Below, in pieces: positions 15,379 through 22,474 of a DNA stretch of 64,000 bases. Made by a program: the position numbers and the translations under genes. Each line of letters begins with the position of its first letter. Within the stretch, counting starts at the first letter, position 1. The notes beneath the pieces are model-generated. The model was not told where the DNA came from. It ran no database searches and saw nothing but the letters and a program-made list of their open reading frames with translations. The stretch is from positions 310,001-374,000 of the forward strand of contig NZ_LR215979.1 of NCBI RefSeq assembly GCF_900683735.1, written 5' to 3'. Origin of the DNA: Fusobacterium ulcerans ATCC 49185 (lineage in GTDB: Bacteria > Fusobacteriota > Fusobacteriia > Fusobacteriales > Fusobacteriaceae).

Positions 15379-17004
15379 ATGAAAGTAATAGTAGTAGGTG
15401 GAGTAGCAGCAGGAACTAAAGTAGCTGCAAAATTGAAAAGAGAAGATCGTAGTAATGAGGTAATTATTTTGACTAAAAGTAAAGAAATATCTTATGCTGG
15501 ATGTGGATTACCTTATTATGTTGGAAATGTAATAAAAAATAAAGAACAACTTATTGTAAATACTCCTGAGAAATTTTCTAAACTTACTGATGCTGAAGTT
15601 CATACAGAAATTGAAGTTATTGGTTTGGACAGAGAGAAAAAAATAATAAAAGCGAAAGATTTAAAGCTAAATAAAGAGATTGAATATTCATATGATAAAC
15701 TAGTTATAGCTACAGGAGCAAGTCCTGTGAAACCTCCAATAAAAGGATTGGATCTTCCAGGAGTTTATTTTATGAGAACTCCAGATGATGCTATTAATTT
15801 AAGAGCTGATATAGAAGCTGGAAAAATAAAAAAGGCAGCTGTAATAGGTGGAGGATATATAGGATTGGAAGTTGCTGAAAATTTAGCTCTCCAAAATATA
15901 AAAGTATCTGTTATAGAGATGGCTCCTCATATTCTTACAGGATTTGATAAAGAATTTGCTGAATATGCAGAAGATTATTTAACAGATCATGGAATAATGG
16001 TTTTTACTGAAACTAAATTAGAATTAATAGAAGGAACTGAAAGGGTAGAAAAGATACAAACTTCAAAAAAAGCTATGGAAGTGGATGCAGTCATTATGTC
16101 TGTTGGAATTCGTCCAAATACTGAATTTTTAGCAGATACTGGAATAGAACTTTTACCTAACAAAACAATAAAAGTAAATGAATATTTTCAAACAAATGAT
16201 GAAAATATATATGCAGCAGGAGATTGTGTTTCAGTAAAAAATATACTTACAGATAAATTAGTATGGTCTCCAATGGGATCTTCAGCCAATATAGAAGGAC
16301 GTATCATAGCTCAGAATTTAAGTGGTAAAAAAATAAAATTTAAAGGAGTTCTTGGAACTGCTGTAGCAAAACTTCCAGGATTAAATGTTGGAAGAACAGG
16401 GCTCACAGAAACTGCTGCTAGAGAAATGGGATTTGATGTTGTAAGTGTAGTAACTGTTGAAGATGATAAAGCTCATTATTATGCCGGAGCATCAAATTTT
16501 ATAATAAAACTTATTGCTGATAGAAAAACATTAAAAATACTTGGAGTACAAGTTTTTGGTACAGGAGCAGTGGATAAAGTAGTAGATGTAATAGTGACTG
16601 CTATGTCTATGAGAGGAACACTTCATGATATAGAAGATTTAGATCTTGCATATGCACCACCATTTTCTACAGCAATACATCCAATAGTTCACACAGCAAA
16701 TGTTCTTTTTAATAAAATAAATGGAGTATTAGAAAGTATAGCACCAGCTGAATATTTAGATGGCAATGGAACTGGGTATACTGTATTTGATTCATGTACT
16801 GTTCCAACAATAGAAGGAGCACCTTATTTAGAATTAACTGAAGTAAATGGAAAACTTGAAGGGTATGATTTAGATGATAGATTGCTGTTAGTATGTAATA
16901 GAGGAAGAAAAGCATATCTTATTCAAAATCGTTTAAAATATTATGGTTATACAAATACAAGAGTTTTAGAAGGCGGAGTAACTTTTAATAAGGTAAAAAT
17001 TTAA
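15379..17004 (+). CDS. CoA-disulfide reductase-like FAD flavoprotein with C-terminal rhodanese domain
   Basis: A 541-residue pyridine nucleotide-disulfide oxidoreductase. The N-terminal FAD-binding fold starts VIVVGGVAAGTKVA; the single redox cysteine lies in SYAGCGLPYYVGN near residue 43, as in CoA-disulfide reductases and NADH oxidases; the NAD-binding GGGYIGLEVAE follows near residue 155. A dimerisation domain is followed by a rhodanese-like domain whose catalytic loop is CNRGRKAY. Fused enzymes of this type reduce CoA disulfides, persulfides or polysulfide with NAD(P)H. The start ATG 15379 has AGGAGG 9 bases upstream; an ATG at 15370 abuts it. It probably defends thiols or handles sulfur in this anaerobe. 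Transcription is probably single-gene. Confidence 0.9.
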   Translation: MKVIVVGGVAAGTKVAAKLKREDRSNEVIILTKSKEISYAGCGLPYYVGNVIKNKEQLIVNTPEKFSKLTDAEVHTEIEVIGLDREKKIIKAKDLKLNKEIEYSYDKLVIATGASPVKPPIKGLDLPGVYFMRTPDDAINLRADIEAGKIKKAAVIGGGYIGLEVAENLALQNIKVSVIEMAPHILTGFDKEFAEYAEDYLTDHGIMVFTETKLELIEGTERVEKIQTSKKAMEVDAVIMSVGIRPNTEFLADTGIELLPNKTIKVNEYFQTNDENIYAAGDCVSVKNILTDKLVWSPMGSSANIEGRIIAQNLSGKKIKFKGVLGTAVAKLPGLNVGRTGLTETAAREMGFDVVSVVTVEDDKAHYYAGASNFIIKLIADRKTLKILGVQVFGTGAVDKVVDVIVTAMSMRGTLHDIEDLDLAYAPPFSTAIHPIVHTANVLFNKINGVLESIAPAEYLDGNGTGYTVFDSCTVPTIEGAPYLELTEVNGKLEGYDLDDRLLLVCNRGRKAYLIQNRLKYYGYTNTRVLEGGVTFNKVKI

Positions 17005-17128
17005 AATTAGAAATATAAAAGTTAATTATTTCATGTGAGAATAAAAGAGGCATTCTAAAGGCTGACACCTAATAAGGAAGTATTGAGGAACATTTAGATT
17101 GGGCAGTCAGCAAGCGGAATGTGACAGT

Positions 17129-17170
17129 AAAAGACGGGCTATTAGCGGTAAGCTGATAAGCCCATCTTTT
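17129..17170 (+). terminator. GC-rich terminator-like hairpin at the island edge
   Basis: AAAAGACGGGCTATTAGC and GCTGATAAGCCCATCTTTT pair with one mismatch, one bulge and one G-U pair and end in TTTT. It could stop transcription from the CoA-disulfide reductase gene or be a relic of the element. Confidence 0.5.
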
Positions 17171-17298
17171 GCATTGAGAGGGTCACAGCATTTGAAACGA
17201 CAGGAAAACAGGCTATTTTCATCAATAGACAGGGTGTAATGGAAGCTCTCGCCCCTCGTCCATCCTCCAACAAATGGGAAGCTGTAGGACTCATTTAA
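17152..17298 (+). pseudogene. Fragment of an element-borne coding sequence
   Basis: A plus-strand frame is open from 17152 to a stop at 17296-17298 and has protein-like composition (for example FETTGKQAIFINRQGVMEAL), but it lacks a start codon with ribosome site and follows an in-frame stop. A neighbouring frame upstream (ending at the TGA near 17154) also looks coding, which suggests a frameshifted gene tail. The family is not recognised. Confidence 0.4.
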
Positions 17299-17309
17299 TG
17301 CGTAATTGC

Positions 17310-17939
17310 TTACTTATTTTCACCTTTTGTATTCCCATCTACCAACTTGTACTTAAACTTTTTCAAATTGCTTTTCTTTACATTTAAGTCAATGATACTT
17401 TCTTGCAATTCTTGTACTAGTTTATTATATTCCGATGGTGCATTGACACCTTCAAGATAAGTCATATAACGAATTATTTTATCCAATGCCCGCCTTCTAT
17501 ATTTAGCTATCTCTCCCAATGGGGCATAATCTCTTGATGAAGCATAGCTCTCTAAATCGAACGCTTTAATGCGTAAAATATCAATATAGTGTTGTTCTTC
17601 TTGCTCAAATCGCATAACAGACAACATATTTTCAACTTCAAATCTAATCCCTCGTTCACAAAGAAATCTCAACTGTTCAAATAGATTATTGTCAACAAAA
17701 TGCTCCGCTAATGGCTCAAAAAACACACTGTCTTTATACCAGCCACTGTGGGCACAAGATATGAGTTCCTTATAATGCTTCTCAATTATCCATTGTTCAA
17801 ATATTTGTTTTGTACCAATTTGCCAAGCGTCTAACCTTGCCTGCGTGACTTCATCGCTATCATAGGCCGTTCCTCGCCAAGGAAGCCCATTGTCTTTTAA
17901 CCATCTTGTCACTTCTTTACTGAAAAGAGTATAACTCAA
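17310..17939 (-). CDS. Hypothetical protein in the atypical island
   Basis: A soluble protein of about 209 residues, rich in helices and charged residues, with no signal peptide or membrane segment and no motif I recognise. The start is probably TTG 17939, with GGAGG 8 bases upstream; a GTG at 17948 overlaps that ribosome site. Aromatic and acidic residues are frequent (EQWIIEKHYKELISCAHSGW region near residue 50). Its composition differs from flanking chromosomal genes, in line with acquisition by transfer. Some small helical proteins on such islands are immunity or accessory proteins, but nothing in the sequence shows that here. The frame is intact, so it may still be expressed. Confidence 0.55.
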   Translation of the reverse strand: MSYTLFSKEVTRWLKDNGLPWRGTAYDSDEVTQARLDAWQIGTKQIFEQWIIEKHYKELISCAHSGWYKDSVFFEPLAEHFVDNNLFEQLRFLCERGIRFEVENMLSVMRFEQEEQHYIDILRIKAFDLESYASSRDYAPLGEIAKYRRRALDKIIRYMTYLEGVNAPSEYNKLVQELQESIIDLNVKKSNLKKFKYKLVDGNTKGENK

Positions 17940-18038
17940 GCCATTCACCTCCCATATCCTTTAATGTCTACCATATTCCGATTTGTTGCTCTCTACTTTT
18001 TCTTACCTCTTTGTGGCAGCACATAGCTTTTCACCAGC

Positions 18039-18371
18039 TCAGATTTTTGGACAATTTGGGTCAGCCATTGTTTTTTTCTCTGCTAGGTTGTTGTAGCGCA
18101 GCTTCATAAAATCCGGGTGTACAACCAGTTCACAGAGCAGGGCGGTAAGATTTGCGTTTGGGTGAGTTGTCAATCCCTGCAGATAGTCGGCGGTCACGCC
18201 ATAAAACTTCTCCAGTTTGATAAGGGCATAGTGACTGATGTCCATGAAGTCATCCACTTCATAGCTGCTCAGCGCAGACTTAAAAGGAGGATCTGTTCTG
18301 CAAGCTGTTTCAGCCATCAACCCATGCTCCACACACAGGTTTTTTAGGCGTTCTTGGATTGTTAAAGCCAT
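18039..18371 (-). pseudogene. Degraded HTH (Cro/CI-like) regulator of a Firmicutes-type mobile element
   Basis: A frame of 110 residues starting MALTIQERLKNL behind AAGGAGG. It resembles, from memory, a family of element-borne regulators whose helix-turn-helix should read roughly as a QLA...SKSALGSYE region; here the first half of that motif is replaced by TACRTDPPFKSALSSYE, and the C-terminal part after VVHPDFMKLRYN is short and dissimilar. The conserved middle DISHYALIKLEKFYGVTADY is intact. I infer internal damage and truncation by frameshifts, so DNA binding is doubtful. It marks the island as derived from a conjugative or mobilisable element. Confidence 0.55.
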
Positions 18372-18442
18372 GCTGTTCCTCCTTGTCTGCTTAATAAATG
18401 GAATCTGTGTTTTATTACCAATTAGAGGTACTAAATGCCCAT

Positions 18443-18850
18443 TCACTGCCGAAGTCTTTCTTGTATTGAAAGTTTATCCTCTCTCCATGCCTCATACAGT
18501 TCCAAATTTTCTTCCCATAATTCTCTTAATTCAGAGTTGTTGGAAAGAACAGTGTCAATAGCTTTTACTGCTTTTTGTTTGATGGGAGAAAAATCAAGAT
18601 GCTTTAGTGATTTTGTCCATTCAAAATAATCATTTTCATCGCATCTATGATGAATGTCATTTATAACACTGTCAATAACTGCAGCTGACACCAAAGCATA
18701 ATGTGCTTCGTCATAACCAACATATTTTGCCTGTATAACCTCATCAAAGTATTTTTCCATATCAGTAATAATTTTTGCTGATGCTTTAAGGTCATCTAAA
18801 GCATCATATGCAGTATCATCATCAAACACAGCATAATTCCAAGCACCCAT
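18443..18850 (-). CDS. DUF4259 domain protein
   Basis: A 135-residue protein starting MGAWNYAVFDDDTAYDALDDL, which matches the DUF4259 pattern (MGAWG-x-G-x-F-x-ND-x-ALDW-x-x-x-L) at its N-terminus. The remainder is helical and acidic, with no membrane segment. I chose ATG 18850 because AGGAGG lies 9 bases upstream; a longer frame to 19039 has no ribosome site and contains cysteine-rich sequence of uncertain origin. DUF4259 proteins have no established function that I can cite. It is the best-preserved gene of the island and is translated from a good ribosome site, so it may be functional cargo. Confidence 0.65.
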   Translation of the reverse strand: MGAWNYAVFDDDTAYDALDDLKASAKIITDMEKYFDEVIQAKYVGYDEAHYALVSAAVIDSVINDIHHRCDENDYFEWTKSLKHLDFSPIKQKAVKAIDTVLSNNSELRELWEENLELYEAWREDKLSIQERLRQ

Positions 18851-19153
18851 ATATTTTTTCCTCCTAAAAACGTAGATTTGTTGCTTTGTTTCTTTTATTA
18901 TACCACAAATCCGAGAGTGTGGACATAGTGCGTTTTTCAGTGTGATTTCCAATCTTTCGGATATATGGGAGAGCGTACCAATGTCGGGACACATCTCAAG
19001 AATGGGGCAGGAACGGCAAGACCACTTTGTATGCTCCAACTACAAGAGTAGCACAGCCACAATGACTATGCCGCTCGCTGTAACAATACTTCTTTATTGG
19101 GGATCACCTTTTTCTATTATACTTTTATTTTTTATACTTAAAAGATAGAGTAT

Positions 19154-19170
19154 TTCATTTCTGAAATGAA
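19154..19170. repeat. 17-bp palindrome upstream of the ATP-grasp operon
   Basis: TTCATTTC and GAAATGAA flank a single T. It lies about 80 bases upstream of the predicted promoter at 19237 and may be a regulator site. Confidence 0.35.
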
Positions 19171-19236
19171 TATTGAGTAAATTTTGCTCTATTTTATAAA
19201 AAATATAAACTTTTTTAAGTTCTAAGAATATTTTAT

Positions 19237-19265
19237 TTGATTATAAACAACTGTTGTGGTAGTAT
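19237..19265 (+). promoter_or_regulatory. Promoter of the ATP-grasp/esterase operon with internal palindrome
   Basis: TTGATT (19237-19242) and TAGTAT (19260-19265) are 17 bases apart. The spacer contains ACAACTGTTGT (19247-19257), a perfect 11-bp palindrome, in the position of a classical operator. The start codon at 19309 lies about 37 bases past the likely start site. Confidence 0.5.
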
Positions 19266-19308
19266 GTAAAGAAAATATTTTTTATGTTTAATAAAAGGGG
19301 GGAGCTGT

Positions 19309-20499
19309 ATGAATTTTATTTTTATTTCACCAAACTTTCCAAAAAATTATTGGAATTTTTGCAGAGGATTGAAAAATAATGGAGTAAATACTCTAGCAAT
19401 AGGAGAAGAGGAATATTATAGTTTAACAGATGAATTGAGAGGTTCTTTAAATGAGTACTATAAAGTATCTTCACTGGAAAATTATGATGAAGTATATCGT
19501 GCATGCGCATATTTTGCATATAAATATGGGCGTATAGACTGGTTAGAGTCTAATAATGAATACTGGCTTTTAAGAGATGCACAGCTTCGTACAGATTTTA
19601 ATATTAATACAGGACTTAAAAATGATAAGATAGCTGGAATAAAATATAAGAGTGTAATGAAGAAATTTTATGAGAAAGCAGGAGTACCAAGTGCACGTTA
19701 TCATATTGTAACTAATTATGAGGAAGGAAAAGCATTTATAGAGAAAGTGGGATATCCAGTAGTTGTAAAACCTAATAATGGTGTAGGAGCAGCAGCTACA
19801 TATAAATTGATAAATGATATAGAATTGGGATATTTCTATAGGGATCTTCCTCCAGTTGAATATATTATGGAAGAATATGTAAATGGAGAGCTTCTGTCAT
19901 ATGATGGAATAGCTGGAAGAGATAAAGAGATAATATTTGAAACTGCCCATGCATATCCTATTCCAATAATGGATATAGTAAATGAACAGGCAGATGTAAT
20001 GTATTATTCCTATAAAGATATTCCAGAAGATTTAAAGGAAGCAGGAAGAAAAGTAGTACAAGCTTTTGATACTAATAGTCGTTTCTTTCATTGTGAATTT
20101 TTCAGACTTTCAGAAGATAAAAAAGGGCTTGGGAAAAAAGGAGATATAATAGGGCTTGAAGTAAATATGCGTCCACCAGGTGGATATACTCCTGATATGA
20201 TGAATTTTGCAAATGATATAGATGTTTATCAAATATGGGCAAATATGGTAGCATATAATCAAGGATATTTTGATACAGAATCTAGACCATATAATTGTGT
20301 ATATGCAGCTAGAAGAGATGTTCACAGATATGTTTACAGTAAAGAGGAAACATTGGCTAAATATAAAGATAATATAGTAATGAAAGAAAGAATGCCAGAG
20401 ATATTTTCAGTAGCTATGGGAAATGATATGCTTACTGCAAGATTCTGTGATTTGCAGGAATGTTTTGAATTTATTGATTTTTATTTGAAAAAATATTAA
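19309..20499 (+). CDS. ATP-grasp ligase of unknown substrate
   Basis: A 396-residue protein of the ATP-grasp superfamily (carbamoyl-phosphate-synthase-L-like). An N-terminal pre-ATP-grasp domain (MNFIFISPNFP start) is followed by the ATP-binding core: YPVVVKPNNGVGAAATY (about residues 148-164) as the lysine/glycine-rich loop, VEYIMEEYVNGE (about 183-194), and the metal-binding end GLEVNMRPPGG (about 282-292). These enzymes join a carboxylate to an amine, thiol or imino acid through an acyl phosphate. It leads an operon with two alpha/beta-hydrolase esterases and a small acidic protein. Nothing identifies the substrate. The ribosome site GGGGGGAG is 7 bases upstream. It could make or modify a peptide-like metabolite or act as an amino-acid ligase. 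Confidence 0.8.
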   Translation: MNFIFISPNFPKNYWNFCRGLKNNGVNTLAIGEEEYYSLTDELRGSLNEYYKVSSLENYDEVYRACAYFAYKYGRIDWLESNNEYWLLRDAQLRTDFNINTGLKNDKIAGIKYKSVMKKFYEKAGVPSARYHIVTNYEEGKAFIEKVGYPVVVKPNNGVGAAATYKLINDIELGYFYRDLPPVEYIMEEYVNGELLSYDGIAGRDKEIIFETAHAYPIPIMDIVNEQADVMYYSYKDIPEDLKEAGRKVVQAFDTNSRFFHCEFFRLSEDKKGLGKKGDIIGLEVNMRPPGGYTPDMMNFANDIDVYQIWANMVAYNQGYFDTESRPYNCVYAARRDVHRYVYSKEETLAKYKDNIVMKERMPEIFSVAMGNDMLTARFCDLQECFEFIDFYLKKY

Positions 20500-20519
20500 A
20501 ATGTAGGAGGATACAGAAT

Positions 20520-21275
20520 ATGCATACTGCTTATTATAAAGAATATAGCCATATACTGGAAAGAGAAATGGAATTTACAGTATATGGACATAGTGGAAAA
20601 CCTTGTATAGTTTTTCCTGCGCAAGATGGAAGATTTTATGATTTTTTTAATTTTGGAATGGTAGATGCTTCTTCAAAATTTATTGAAGAGGGAAAATTAC
20701 AACTTTTTTGTGTAGATGGAATTGACTGGGAAAGCTGGTCTCAAATAGGTGGAGATTATCATTGGAGAATAATGCAGCATGAAAAATGGTTCAATTATAT
20801 AACTGAAGAGGCTGTTCCAAGATTTAGAGAAATTCATGGAGATACTTCTGGAGAATATTACAGAGGAAAATTTTTAACAACAGGATGCAGTATGGGAGCT
20901 TATCATGCATTGAACTTTTTCCTTCGTCGTCCAGATATTTTTGATGGTGTGATTGCCATGAGCGGACTTTATCATGCAGGATACTTTTTTCCAAATTACA
21001 ACCATGAGGTAATTTATAATAACTCTCCAGTTGATTATATGAAAAATATGCCATGGAATCATTATTATTTAAATATGTATAGAAACTCAAAAATAATTCT
21101 TTGCTGTGGACAAGGAAGATGGGAAAAAGAATGTATAGAGGATACCAATAGTTTAAAAGAAAGTTTTAAACGTCTACAAGTACCAGTATGGACAGATTTT
21201 TGGGGATATGATGTAGATCATGACTGGCCTTGGTGGAGAATACAGTTTCCATATTTTTTAGATATAGTACTATAG
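20520..21275 (+). CDS. Alpha/beta-hydrolase esterase (esterase D/enterochelin-esterase-like), first copy
   Basis: A 251-residue alpha/beta hydrolase. The nucleophile elbow is GCSMGAYHA (serine near residue 123), and the C-terminal DVDHDWPWW holds the histidine of the triad. There is no signal peptide, so it acts in the cytoplasm. It is spaced 20 bases from the ATP-grasp gene and 19 from a second hydrolase, with a ribosome site before each, so they are one operon. This protein belongs to a subgroup with the WESW/GDYHWRIMQHE region that I have seen named only generically as esterase. The likely role is hydrolysis or transfer of an ester or thioester linked to the ATP-grasp product (inference). 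Confidence 0.8.
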   Translation: MHTAYYKEYSHILEREMEFTVYGHSGKPCIVFPAQDGRFYDFFNFGMVDASSKFIEEGKLQLFCVDGIDWESWSQIGGDYHWRIMQHEKWFNYITEEAVPRFREIHGDTSGEYYRGKFLTTGCSMGAYHALNFFLRRPDIFDGVIAMSGLYHAGYFFPNYNHEVIYNNSPVDYMKNMPWNHYYLNMYRNSKIILCCGQGRWEKECIEDTNSLKESFKRLQVPVWTDFWGYDVDHDWPWWRIQFPYFLDIVL

Positions 21276-21294
21276 TTTACTAAAGGAGCTTACC

Positions 21295-22053
21295 ATGGTT
21301 TTAAAACATGAAATTTTTATTGAACCTTTTGGTTTGAAGAGATTTTTACATATATATATTCCAGATAATATCAAAGAAGGGGAAAGATTTCCTGTAATGT
21401 ATATGTTTGATGGACACAATCTATTTTTTGACTCAGAAGCAACTTATGGAAAATCTTGGGGAATAAAAGATTTCTTGGATAATTCCAATATAAGAATGAT
21501 AGTTGTAGGATTAGAATGCAACCATGAAGGAAATAAGAGACTTTGGGAATTTTCTCCTTATTCTTTTAAAGATAAATATTTTGGAACTGTCAAAGGATAT
21601 GGTAAAATATTAATAGATTGGATGGCTGATTCTCTAAAACCAATGATAGATGCTAATTTTCCAACACTGCCTGAAAGAGAATTTACTGGTCTTGGAGGAA
21701 GCTCTATGGGAGGTCTTATGTCAGTCTATGGAACTGCTGTGAGATCAGATATATTTTCTATGGGAGCTTGTCTTTCCCCTTTTTATGATCATATATTTAA
21801 AAAATTAGTAGAAGAACTTTCAGCAGCAGAAGTAAATCCAGCTACAAAATTTTATATCAGTTGGGGAAGATATGAAGTACATTCTAAAAAACAGTTAGCT
21901 GTAGAATCTGAAAAAAATCTTATTATAAGCAGAATATTGACTTTTAAAGGAGTTCAGGTATTTCCTCATCTAATGGTAGAAGGTGGACATAATGAAGCTT
22001 CATGGGAAACAGAAAATCCTATATGGATGACTGAACTGGGGCTCATAAAATAA
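21295..22053 (+). CDS. Alpha/beta-hydrolase esterase (COG2819-like), second copy
   Basis: A 252-residue hydrolase of the Fes/YbbA-like (putative esterase) family. The nucleophile motif is GGSSMGGLMS (serine near residue 140), and the histidine lies in VEGGHNEASWE. An N-terminal beta-sandwich-like start with RFLHIYIPDN and MYMFDGHNLFFD is typical of this family, many members of which cleave siderophore or acylated sugar esters. It is distinct in sequence from the preceding esterase, so the pair is not a recent duplication. Both have full catalytic residues. The gene is preceded by AAAGGAGC and followed 20 bases later by a small gene in the same operon. Confidence 0.8.
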   Translation: MVLKHEIFIEPFGLKRFLHIYIPDNIKEGERFPVMYMFDGHNLFFDSEATYGKSWGIKDFLDNSNIRMIVVGLECNHEGNKRLWEFSPYSFKDKYFGTVKGYGKILIDWMADSLKPMIDANFPTLPEREFTGLGGSSMGGLMSVYGTAVRSDIFSMGACLSPFYDHIFKKLVEELSAAEVNPATKFYISWGRYEVHSKKQLAVESEKNLIISRILTFKGVQVFPHLMVEGGHNEASWETENPIWMTELGLIK

Positions 22054-22073
22054 TATTAAATATGGAGGGGTAT

Positions 22074-22352
22074 ATGTATTATAGTATTTTTTTAGAAGTG
22101 GAAAATAATCCTGAAATAAAGAAATGGCTCAATATGAATACTAAAGATGAAATTATTGAAATATTAAAAGGATTGCCTGATGAAGGAGTAAAAAAATTAC
22201 AAATAGTTGAAACTTCTACTGAAACTACTGGAGAATATGATCTTATAAAAAGATTTATTAAGGAAACTCAAATTTTAGGAGAGAAATTTTTTAACGAAAA
22301 ATATCCTTTTTATTATGCTAAAGATATTACTGAAGAGATTATAAAAAAATAA
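22074..22352 (+). CDS. Small acidic hypothetical protein ending the ATP-grasp operon
   Basis: A 92-residue soluble protein without recognised motif. It starts MYYSIFLEVENNPE at ATG 22074, with GGAGG 5 bases upstream; an ATG at 22062 overlaps this site. Lysines and glutamates alternate, and the predicted pattern is helix-rich with no membrane segment. Its position suggests a partner or chaperone of the ATP-grasp enzyme, but this is only context. A terminator follows directly. Confidence 0.6.
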   Translation: MYYSIFLEVENNPEIKKWLNMNTKDEIIEILKGLPDEGVKKLQIVETSTETTGEYDLIKRFIKETQILGEKFFNEKYPFYYAKDITEEIIKK

Positions 22353-22363
22353 TAGTTATTACC

Positions 22364-22447
22364 AGAGGATGACTTGCAGGCAGAAATATAATTTTAGAAT
22401 TTTTTATTTCTAAAGTTTAATCTAGCTTTTATGTCATCCTCTTTTTT
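22364..22447 (+). terminator. Two-stem terminator with long closing arm
   Basis: AGAGGATGAC (22364-22373) pairs perfectly with GTCATCCTCT (22433-22442), followed by TTTTTT. The 59-base interval contains a second smaller stem (TTTAGAA/TTCTAAA), so the structure is branched rather than a simple hairpin. It separates the ATP-grasp operon from the lipase-like gene. Confidence 0.65.
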
Positions 22448-22474
22448 AAAATTGAAAGGGGAGAAGAGGAAAAG

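Larger units (their letters stand above)
17035..19095. mobile_element. Decayed mobile-element island of atypical composition
   Basis: Base composition rises visibly between about 17035 and 19095 and codon use changes, against AT-rich flanks. The island holds three minus-strand genes (17310-18850), of which one is a degraded HTH regulator of a kind common on Firmicutes conjugative elements, plus gene fragments at both ends. No integrase, relaxase or transposase is recognisable. Boundaries are judged by eye from composition. The 17005-17309 stretch contains a GC-rich hairpin and a broken reading frame; 18851-19095 contains a fragment with no ribosome site. Confidence 0.6.

Noticed and set aside
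18851-19148. Frames on both strands covering the edge of the island, including one rich in cysteine that would extend the DUF4259 gene and one ending in a hydrophobic tail.
   Set aside because: The DUF4259 start is fixed by AGGAGG and the conserved MGAW; neither extension has a ribosome site, and the plus-strand frame crosses the composition boundary, so it is a chimera of remnant and native sequence.
17027-19158. TATTTCAT occurs at 17027-17034 and 19151-19158, near the two edges of the atypical island, as a possible target-site duplication.
   Set aside because: Eight AT-rich bases recur often by chance here and the edges are only defined by eye, with no inverted terminal repeats or integrase to support it.
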